A stretch of 64,000 bases of DNA from Alphaproteobacteria bacterium (lineage in GTDB: Bacteria; Pseudomonadota; Alphaproteobacteria; Micavibrionales; Micavibrionaceae), in assembly GCA_030750865.1 (NCBI GenBank), contig JASMHE010000002.1:1-64000 (forward strand), written 5' to 3'. The notes beneath the pieces are model-generated. The model worked only from the letters and a program-made list of their open reading frames with translations, was not told where the DNA came from and ran no database searches. Shown here piece after piece: positions 57,758 through 64,000 of this stretch. Both the position numbers and the translations under genes were made by a program. The first letter of the stretch is position 1. Each line of letters begins with the position of its first letter.

Positions 57758-58513
57758 ATGACGATATCAATCGAACAAATCCGCGCTGCACGCGGTTTAT
57801 TAGGCATCAGCCAAAAAGAATTGGCTGAAAAAGCGGGCATTTCGCTGAACTCCCTGAATAATATTGAGCGCAATGTCGCCAGCCCCCGTGCAGACAGCCT
57901 AAAATCAATCCGCGATGCATTGGAATCAGACGGTATTGAATTTCTGGAAGGCAACGGCGTGCGTCCGCGCGGCGAATTGCTTGATATCGAAAAAATCGAA
58001 GGCACAGATCCGGTTGATGTTTTGCGCAAGTTCTATCAGGAATTTTTAATGGCCTTCCCCGGCGGTGGCGGCGAAGTGCAATATGTCGGCATTGATAATG
58101 GCCGTTTCGAACATCTGAAAAAAGAAAAGCTACGCGTTTACAAAGAATTCGAACAAGAAGCCATCCGCCGCGGCATCACAGAACGCCTGCTGTTTCTGGA
58201 AGGTGACACAAGCTTCATTTCCGAACGGAATAATTATCGCTGGGTTCCAAAGGAACTGTTCGGCGAAATTCCGATGGCAATTTATGGTGATAATGTTTCC
58301 ATCGTGCTGTGGGGGCCGCCAAGCCGCATGGTTGTTATTCGTAACAAATCTATTGCGGAAACATTCCGCCGCCAATTCGAAGCCACATGGTCAATTGGCA
58401 CGCCTGTACCGGACGAAATTCATAAATTCCACAAAGCCAAAGAAGATGAATGGCTGGAACAGGCCGAAGAAGAAGAAGACAGCGCCGGCAAAAAAGGCAA
58501 GAAGAAGAAATAA
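57758..58513 (+). CDS. HTH (XRE-type) regulator with TrmB-like C-terminal domain, second copy
   Basis: The 251-residue protein has an N-terminal HTH (QIRAARGLLGISQKELAEKAGIS) and a C-terminal domain with VPKELFGEIPMAIYGDNVSIVLW and IAETFRRQFEATW. It is clearly paralogous to the regulator at 18776; the C-terminal domain resembles TrmB-type effector domains (inference). It ends with a Lys/Glu tail ending GKKGKKKK. AAAGGA precedes ATG 57758. It converges on the two-domain deaminase gene and shares the block with nucleotide-related enzymes. Confidence 0.8.
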   Translation: MTISIEQIRAARGLLGISQKELAEKAGISLNSLNNIERNVASPRADSLKSIRDALESDGIEFLEGNGVRPRGELLDIEKIEGTDPVDVLRKFYQEFLMAFPGGGGEVQYVGIDNGRFEHLKKEKLRVYKEFEQEAIRRGITERLLFLEGDTSFISERNNYRWVPKELFGEIPMAIYGDNVSIVLWGPPSRMVVIRNKSIAETFRRQFEATWSIGTPVPDEIHKFHKAKEDEWLEQAEEEEDSAGKKGKKKK

Positions 58514-58584
58514 ACCGGCAAAAGCCGCCCTCTTCTCGCAAGTTCCTACCCGCAAACCTTATGCCCGTAAATCTTATGCAAGCA

Positions 58585-59556
58585 CTATAGCGTTTTCACC
58601 GTCACGACATTATGATCGCTCAGCATTTGCAGGGCGGCATGGCCGTTATCATCCCGCGCCTTTGTTTGATCCCCGATAAAATAGCGGTCCAGCTTCGCGC
58701 CCAACATATTCACCTGTTCACGTGATGTCGGCACATGGGCGCTGTAAATATAACCGTTCCGGATAGACAGGCCGTACCGCGCCGCATTCATCAAAATGCG
58801 GTTCATCGGCTCCAGAATAAAACTATATTTCCCGCTGTTATTTTCGATCATGCGGCGATCTTGTTCCATCACATAGCCAAGCGCAGGATGCGCACGTGCA
58901 ATCAGCGCTTTATAAGACACCGCCTCTTCGGGGCCATGTTTTTCTGCCAGCGCAACGGCAAATTTACGGCCGCGATGCACACTGGCAAACTGCGCCACAA
59001 TATTTTGCAGGGATTCATCCGATATTTCAGGCACAGACAACAGCGCCACCGGATTTTCCTCTTCGGCGACAAAATCTTCGGGGGCTTCAAATAACGCCTC
59101 GATGATACGCTCTTTACGGTTTAAACGATAAACACTCACCCCGGCCCGTTTGCATAGCGGCATGGACAGCGATTCAAAATCAACCGTGCGGCGCTTTGCA
59201 AAATCCTTGTCGAAGCCTTTATGATCGATATACACATTCTTGATACCCGATTCGGTAATATTCTTGGCACAATTCGGGCAAAACAAATCCGTGACATAGA
59301 TATTCGCGCCGTCCGTAATGCGTGCTTTTAAAATCGCCGCCGTTTCCGCGTGAATGGTGCCGCTACTGTCACCGATCTTTGCATGACGTGCCAGCCCCAT
59401 CTTCAAAATCGAATCGGGCCAGTAATTCGCGCAGGAAACGCTGAATTCATGACGATCCAGATCAATGCCTGATACCGTGGCCGCGACCTTGCTCGTCGGG
59501 TGCTCACTGTGCTTTACAGCCTCGATTGTTTTCTGCATAAGGTGAAAATGCGGCAT
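58585..59556 (-). CDS. Two-domain cytidine/deoxycytidylate-deaminase-like protein with decayed second domain
   Basis: The 323-residue protein (ATG 59556) has an N-terminal zinc deaminase domain: HAE at 69-71 and CPNC with C93 and C96, spaced as in dCMP/cytidine deaminases, although the usual Pro before the first Cys is Phe. The second half repeats the fold: EPMNRILMNAARYGL (249-263) aligns with the HAExNAI helix and YSAHVPTSREQ (271-281) with the PCxxC loop, but all zinc ligands are gone. An active-plus-pseudo arrangement recalls E. coli cytidine deaminase. It is divergent from the cytosine-deaminase-like gene, 96 bases away. Confidence 0.72.
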   Translation of the reverse strand: MPHFHLMQKTIEAVKHSEHPTSKVAATVSGIDLDRHEFSVSCANYWPDSILKMGLARHAKIGDSSGTIHAETAAILKARITDGANIYVTDLFCPNCAKNITESGIKNVYIDHKGFDKDFAKRRTVDFESLSMPLCKRAGVSVYRLNRKERIIEALFEAPEDFVAEEENPVALLSVPEISDESLQNIVAQFASVHRGRKFAVALAEKHGPEEAVSYKALIARAHPALGYVMEQDRRMIENNSGKYSFILEPMNRILMNAARYGLSIRNGYIYSAHVPTSREQVNMLGAKLDRYFIGDQTKARDDNGHAALQMLSDHNVVTVKTL

Positions 59557-59652
59557 TCTTTTATTTTCCAGAATATTTTTCTTGTATTTTCGGCGTGGTT
59601 TGTATATAAGAATTACATTAAATACATAACACAAAAGTTTACGGGTAATTCC

Positions 59653-60144
59653 ATGCAAGCATGTGCATCTGAATCACATGATACACAGGAACAACTCTCA
59701 GATAAAGACAGAGAGTTTATGCATCAAGCATATGAACTGGCTTTGAAAGGCTATAATGAGGGCGGCTGCCCGATTGGCGCAATACTCGTGGACGAAGACG
59801 GAACCGTTTTAGGCGCAGGACACAACGCGCTTGTTCAAGAAGGCAATCCCATTATTCACGGCGAAATGGCCGCCATGCGCGATGCAGGGCGTCTTGATTC
59901 CCGCCGCAAAACAACAATGTATACATCCCTCAGCCCGTGCATGATGTGCGCTGGCACAATCGTACAATTCAAGATCGGACGCGTTGTTGTCGGGGATGTT
60001 GTGAACTCGCCGGGGAATGTTGAATTCCTCCGCGAAAAAGGCGTCACAGTGGACATACTGAACTATGAGCCCTGCATTGATCTTGTGAAGAAGTTTAGAG
60101 AAGAAAAGCCGGAACTCTGGCTGGAAGATTGGGGAGGAGCGTAA
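59653..60144 (+). CDS. Cytosine deaminase-like enzyme (yeast FCY1 type)
   Basis: The 163-residue protein has the zinc deaminase motifs HGE (69-71) and SPCMMC (C96, C99), and its C-terminus EEKPELWLEDWGG closely parallels the DERPxxWxEDxG end of yeast cytosine deaminase, which folds over the base. That end is absent from TadA. It likely converts cytosine to uracil and ammonia. ATG 59653 is chosen; the frame is open upstream into the divergent gene. It is 39 bases before the 957-residue fusion gene and probably cotranscribed. Confidence 0.78.
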   Translation: MQACASESHDTQEQLSDKDREFMHQAYELALKGYNEGGCPIGAILVDEDGTVLGAGHNALVQEGNPIIHGEMAAMRDAGRLDSRRKTTMYTSLSPCMMCAGTIVQFKIGRVVVGDVVNSPGNVEFLREKGVTVDILNYEPCIDLVKKFREEKPELWLEDWGGA

Positions 60145-60183
60145 GTTCGTCCCCTTTTTTGTCATCAAACGAAGAGTAAAGCT

Positions 60184-63057
60184 ATGAGCACACAAAAAAC
60201 GATGAATGATTTCAATATAACACAATGGGCGGAAGAAACGCTCGCCCTTATCCTGCGCGGTGAAAAACCGGGCATTAATATGGATGACCCGAACCAGTCA
60301 TGGCTGTTCAAGCAAATGAAGCAAATGCACCGTGACGGCTTGCTTAGCGAAGTGCCCGAATCATACGTCGTTTTATTACCGGACGAAGACCCCGAAGACC
60401 AGAACCTGCTGCATGACAAAGGCGTCACCGTTCGTGAACCACTTCCAAAACAGCTTACAACCGAAGCATGGGGGCTAAAAGGCCTTCTCGAATCAAATTA
60501 TGATATCCGTAACGTTAAGGTTTTCGGTGAAGATTACGGTTTCCGTTATAAGCGCACAGCCACCGAGCAGCTTGATTATGCCGATGCCCTCGTTTTGACA
60601 AAGGGCGATCTTGTCGGTTTTCATCAATGGCTTTCCGTCTATAACGGACATCAGGACAAAACCGTCAACCTGAACGATAAGGTCTGCATTCTGCAAAACG
60701 CGGACGATTTCTGGAAACCGTTTCTGGATGTTGCGCCGGATATCGCCGATGATCACAACCGTTTTCTGGTCACGAACACCAACCATGATACGGCCAAACT
60801 GCTCAAGACATTGATGCCGCATGATCGCGCAAGCACACCGGCCCGCAACGAAGAAAGCGTACCGCAAATCAAGCCGGGCGATACAATCTTTAGCGTCACA
60901 GGCAACATTAAAAAGCCGCTTGAATATGACAAAGTCATGATGGCACGCGGCAACGGCATCCGCATCGATCACTTCCAGCGCGCCTTTGATATCAAACCCG
61001 AAAGGGCTGTTGAAACAAGCAATACATATGTTGGAAATAATATCGAGAAATTCGCGGCGCTGTATAACCTGATCAAACACGCCTATACGCCTGATCGTTT
61101 TGTGGCCGAGCTGGAGCGCAAACGATATTCACTGGAAAAATCTTATTTGCTGTTCGACGATAACGGTCTGGAAACAAACGCAAACCTGACAGACGGACCG
61201 GAATTCAGTGACTGCATGGCGTTACGCCAAAACTCTTATAAATCCTGTGGTCCAGGACCGGAAACAAAGCACCTGATGGGCGCTGTGCAAAACAGACCAT
61301 ATAACGGCGCTTACGGAACACTCAGCTTCGTCGAACGAATCAAAGCGGCCTATAACCGCAAACTGGAAGAACAGAAAGCACAAGGCGTTGAAGACCCACA
61401 CGTATCACTGGATGGTGGCGATCACGGCTGCGCTTTGGTTGCATCTCTGGCCGTACTGGTGGACCAGATTCGTCAGGGCATGAGCTTTGATGAAGTGATG
61501 GAAGCCAATGACTTCTTTATCTTCAGCGCGAAAACACATGACCGCATTGTGTTCGACCCCGAACCTGCTGTCGGCGCGATTGATACAAAGAACTTTACAA
61601 TCCCGAAATATGATCCGAAGGGCCGTACAAAGGCGATGAACAGAAATTATGTCGCCCACCACAGCCTCGGCGCACAATTGATCAAATCAATCTCACGCAC
61701 ATTCGGATTTGCACGCACAATCGCAGAACGCCAAGACCTGCGGGCGCAATTCTTCAAAGCCACAGGCCGCGAATTAACCATTGCTACGCAGCACACGATC
61801 GCAGAAGGACAGCAAAGCAAAGAACTGGAAACACTGTCTTATCCGTTGCAAGACGGCAATGGCGGTTTTTACGATATGGCCAACAGACGCCCGCACGAAA
61901 TTCCGCTGGCCGATGGCGAAGTCATGGAAATCGAAGCGCCGCTGAACAACTTTTCCGATATGTGTAAACAGGTTGACGGCTTTGTCTTCTCGAATGATGA
62001 TGACGCCCTGCGCGGACAGGATTATTTCTGGGAACGCAATTTCTATGCCTTCTCTATCCATGTCGGCAACCAGATCACAGACAAATCCATTGCCGGCAAA
62101 CCGTCAATCTTTCTGGAAGGTCCGGTCTGGGATCAACACCGCTCTGTTGTTGAAACATTCTGCGGCGGTCTTATTCCTGAAATGCCGGAATATCTTTACA
62201 AAGTCGCATCCGATACCAGCGAACTGGAAAAGAAAATCGGTACGCATTTTGAAAATTATTCGCCACACGAATTGCCCGAACATATCTATAAAGAAGGCGG
62301 TGAAAAAGCACCGGAAGACTTGTTCCGCGTCACTGTCTATTGTTCTGCAAGCTCGACAAACGCAGAATTCAAAGCCAAAGCCCGCCATTTTGCACTGGAT
62401 TGTGCCGGTCTCGGCTTTGCCTTGAAAAATGGCGGCGGTACAGGACCTGACGGTTTGATGACCGAAACAAGTGACGGCATGCACGATGCGAGAGAGCATT
62501 TCGCACCGTTCCTTGACTCATACGGTTACAAGTTACCGGTCAACCACGTAACAAGTATTCAGTGCCCTGAAACAGAACAGGAAGAAGGTCTGCGCAAAGA
62601 CAATGACTTCTGGTGTGTCTGGCCGAATATCTTCCTGCGCATGCAAGACCTGCAGGATACCGAAGCAGAGGTCGTTCTGCCGGGCGGCGCCGGAACAATT
62701 CAGGAAATTTGCGCCTCGATCATCATGCGGAAAAACGGTTTCACCGACGTTGAAAACCGCCCGTTGATTATTGTGGACTCAGACGGCATTTATCAGCCGT
62801 TCCTCGACACAATTCCGGCAGAAGATTACGAGAAATACAATATCCACGTCGTCCGTAGCGAAGGCCAAGCCCTAGAGCTTCTGATGGAAGCCCGCGAAGC
62901 CCGCAACATGACACCGGATCTGGATTATGATTACGAAGAGTATCAGGAACTGCGCGATGAATTCATGCAAAACCTGCCACCGGCCATTCGTCTGGCATTC
63001 TTCCCGTCACAAAAACCGGGCAATGACAACGATATGCCAGCCGTTTCACCGGCCTGA
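60184..63057 (+). CDS. Large fusion protein: LOG-like, ITPase/HAM1-like and LOG-type nucleosidase domains
   Basis: The 957-residue protein appears to combine several nucleotide enzymes. Residues 714-905 are a LOG (TIGR00730) domain with NGGGTGPDGLM (749-759) and PGGAGTIQE (833-841), the motif that cleaves nucleoside 5'-monophosphates to base and ribose-5-phosphate. Residues 233-505 resemble ITPase/HAM1: SVTGNIKKPLEY, VETSNTYVGNNIEKF, FDDNGLETNA (with its Asp pair), then FDPEP and a final KYDPKG...NRNYVAHHSLGAQLI stretch. Residues about 60-215 and 590-690 look like decayed LOG half-domains (YADALVLTKGDLVGF, QVDGFVFSNDDDALRG) without the catalytic motif. No signal peptide. The ribosome site is weak. 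Domain calls other than the C-terminal LOG are inference. Confidence 0.7.
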   Translation: MSTQKTMNDFNITQWAEETLALILRGEKPGINMDDPNQSWLFKQMKQMHRDGLLSEVPESYVVLLPDEDPEDQNLLHDKGVTVREPLPKQLTTEAWGLKGLLESNYDIRNVKVFGEDYGFRYKRTATEQLDYADALVLTKGDLVGFHQWLSVYNGHQDKTVNLNDKVCILQNADDFWKPFLDVAPDIADDHNRFLVTNTNHDTAKLLKTLMPHDRASTPARNEESVPQIKPGDTIFSVTGNIKKPLEYDKVMMARGNGIRIDHFQRAFDIKPERAVETSNTYVGNNIEKFAALYNLIKHAYTPDRFVAELERKRYSLEKSYLLFDDNGLETNANLTDGPEFSDCMALRQNSYKSCGPGPETKHLMGAVQNRPYNGAYGTLSFVERIKAAYNRKLEEQKAQGVEDPHVSLDGGDHGCALVASLAVLVDQIRQGMSFDEVMEANDFFIFSAKTHDRIVFDPEPAVGAIDTKNFTIPKYDPKGRTKAMNRNYVAHHSLGAQLIKSISRTFGFARTIAERQDLRAQFFKATGRELTIATQHTIAEGQQSKELETLSYPLQDGNGGFYDMANRRPHEIPLADGEVMEIEAPLNNFSDMCKQVDGFVFSNDDDALRGQDYFWERNFYAFSIHVGNQITDKSIAGKPSIFLEGPVWDQHRSVVETFCGGLIPEMPEYLYKVASDTSELEKKIGTHFENYSPHELPEHIYKEGGEKAPEDLFRVTVYCSASSTNAEFKAKARHFALDCAGLGFALKNGGGTGPDGLMTETSDGMHDAREHFAPFLDSYGYKLPVNHVTSIQCPETEQEEGLRKDNDFWCVWPNIFLRMQDLQDTEAEVVLPGGAGTIQEICASIIMRKNGFTDVENRPLIIVDSDGIYQPFLDTIPAEDYEKYNIHVVRSEGQALELLMEAREARNMTPDLDYDYEEYQELRDEFMQNLPPAIRLAFFPSQKPGNDNDMPAVSPA

Positions 63058-63083
63058 TCATAAAAAACAATAAACACCATTTG

Positions 63084-63115
63084 CATGTCCTTTATATCGT
63101 ATTATAAAGGACATG
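63084..63115 (+). promoter_or_regulatory. Perfect 13-bp hairpin upstream of lpd
   Basis: CATGTCCTTTATA (63084-63096) and TATAAAGGACATG (63103-63115) are exact complements with a 6-base loop, followed by TTTTA. The right arm contains AAAGGA, 9 bases before an in-frame ATG at 63120. It may be a weak terminator for the upstream fusion gene, a mask on the lpd ribosome site, or both. Confidence 0.55.
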
Positions 63116-63152
63116 TTTTATGTGCAGTCATATCCAAAAGATAGGTTTTAAA

Positions 63153-64000
63153 ATGAGCAAGAGTAATACAGAGTTTGACGTTATTGTTATTGGCGCGGGT
63201 CCGGGCGGATATGTTTGCGCCATCCGTGCCGCGCAATTGGGCCTGAAAACGGCTTGCGTTGAAAAACGGGACACACTCGGCGGTACATGTCTGAATATCG
63301 GCTGCATCCCCTCAAAAGCGCTTTTGCATGCTTCTGAAAAATACAGCGAAGCCGAGAACCATTTCGCGGATTTTGGTATCAAAACAGGCAAAGTCTCTCT
63401 CGACCTGAAAGCGATGATGAAACACAAAGACGATGTTGTCGATTCGAATACAAAAGGGATCGAGTTCCTGTTCAAAAAAAACAAGATCACATGGCTGAAA
63501 GGTGCGGGTAGTATTCCGGCCAAAGGCGAAGTCAAAGTCGGCAAAGATACTTACAAAGCAAAACACATCGTGATCGCGACCGGATCGGATGTCGCCAGCC
63601 TGCCGGGCATTGAAATCGACGAAAAGAAAGTTGTCTCGTCCACAGGCGCACTTGAACTGACAAAAGTGCCGAACAAAATGGTTGTCATTGGCGGCGGCGT
63701 GATCGGTCTGGAAATGGCCGCTGTCTGGAGCCGTCTTGGCGCAAGCGTCACTGTCATCGAATATATGAACAAAATTCTGCCGCCAATGGATAACGAAATT
63801 TCCAAAGAAGCACAGAAAATTTTCAAAAAACAAGGGCTGGACTTCAAGCTCAGCACAAAGGTCACCGAAGTAAAGAACACAAAATCAGGTGTTAAACTGA
63901 CGACAGAACCGGCCAATGGCGGCGATGCCGAAACCCTTGACGCCGATATCGTACTGGTTGCCGTCGGCCGCAAGGCTTATACGGATAAGCTGGGACTGGA
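63153..64000 (+). CDS. lpd: Dihydrolipoyl dehydrogenase (E3), 3' end outside window
   Basis: The visible 282 residues have the FAD motif VIVIGAGPGGYVCA, the redox disulfide GGTCLNIGCIPSKALL and the NAD motif VIGGGVIGLEMAAVW. E3 reoxidises lipoyl groups of SucB and other 2-oxoacid dehydrogenases. ATG 63153 follows AAAGATAGG; an in-frame ATG at 63120 with AAAGGA upstream would add 11 residues. It normally lies next to sucB; here five genes separate them. The coding frame runs off the window edge. Confidence 0.95.
   Translation, partial: MSKSNTEFDVIVIGAGPGGYVCAIRAAQLGLKTACVEKRDTLGGTCLNIGCIPSKALLHASEKYSEAENHFADFGIKTGKVSLDLKAMMKHKDDVVDSNTKGIEFLFKKNKITWLKGAGSIPAKGEVKVGKDTYKAKHIVIATGSDVASLPGIEIDEKKVVSSTGALELTKVPNKMVVIGGGVIGLEMAAVWSRLGASVTVIEYMNKILPPMDNEISKEAQKIFKKQGLDFKLSTKVTEVKNTKSGVKLTTEPANGGDAETLDADIVLVAVGRKAYTDKLGL

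Noticed and set aside
59500-59652. N-terminal extension of the cytosine-deaminase-like gene
   Set aside because: It overlaps the divergent deaminase coding region and adds hydrophobic residues not found in the family; ATG 59653 fits yeast FCY1 length.

Overview
The window is bacterial and almost certainly from an alphaproteobacterium of moderate GC content (near 50% by eye). The evidence is the gene set: COQ9, a GapR/DUF2312 protein, a DUF2336 protein, ErpA, the SPOR-nagZ-scpA and scpB-tatA-tatB-tatC blocks, the mdh-sucC-sucD-sucA-sucB-lpd enzymes, and a tsaD-gpsA-EVE operon. A prepilin, cysteine-rich surface proteins and a DotI/IcmL-like protein would fit a Micavibrio-like lineage, but that placement is a guess. 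There is one tRNA, tRNA-Arg(CCG). No rRNA, CRISPR array, insertion sequence or prophage was seen. Genes are dense and mostly housekeeping, with accessory genes between them. Layout: 0-4.3 kb holds the end of a secreted-type protein, a prepilin with a tail-fibre-like C-terminus, an MscS channel and a cysteine-rich exported protein. 4.3-7.6 kb is a peroxide-defence locus (ahpD and ahpC divergent from oxyR) followed by trhO. 7.6-10.3 kb on the minus strand holds an EF-hand protein, ECF sigma factor and putative anti-sigma operon, plus an AMIN-like lipoprotein. 10.5-18.4 kb has a membrane protein, wecA, mnmC and two tandem M3 peptidases. 18.8-20.6 kb is an HTH regulator coupled to an EgtD-like methyltransferase. 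20.6-27.2 kb has pyrC, the tsaD-gpsA-EVE-HAD operon and acs. 27.3-32.4 kb has small unknown genes, gapR, a DotI/IcmL-like gene, coq9, a ubiB-like kinase and a hydrolase. 32.4-32.8 kb holds tRNA-Arg with duplicated fragments of its 3' end and terminator. 32.8-39.4 kb has a hydrolase, xthA, erpA, dgt, SPOR, nagZ and scpA. 39.5-55.0 kb runs mainly on the minus strand and carries sucA, two unknown paralogues, sucD, a small membrane protein, sucC, two plus-strand unknowns, mdh, DUF2336, zapE, tatC, tatB, tatA and scpB. 55.1-64 kb has sucB, a cystathionine beta-lyase, a second HTH regulator, two deaminases, a very large nucleotide-enzyme-like fusion, and the start of lpd. Two things stand out. First, flipping the 39.4-55.05 kb segment would join scpA to scpB-tatABC and sucA to sucB at once, restoring two well-known alphaproteobacterial gene strings, so one inversion explains the present order. 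Second, the 57.7-63.1 kb accessory block combines a TrmB-like HTH regulator, a two-domain deaminase with a decayed second half, a yeast-FCY1-like cytosine deaminase and a 957-residue protein. That protein appears to fuse an ITPase/HAM1-like domain to LOG-type nucleosidase domains. Together they would form a path from NTP to NMP to free base plus ribose-5-phosphate to deaminated base. This is inference from motifs but is the best candidate here for an undescribed system. A paralogous HTH regulator sits directly before the EgtD-like methyltransferase at 18.8-20.6 kb, so the same sensor type is used with two different enzyme cargos.
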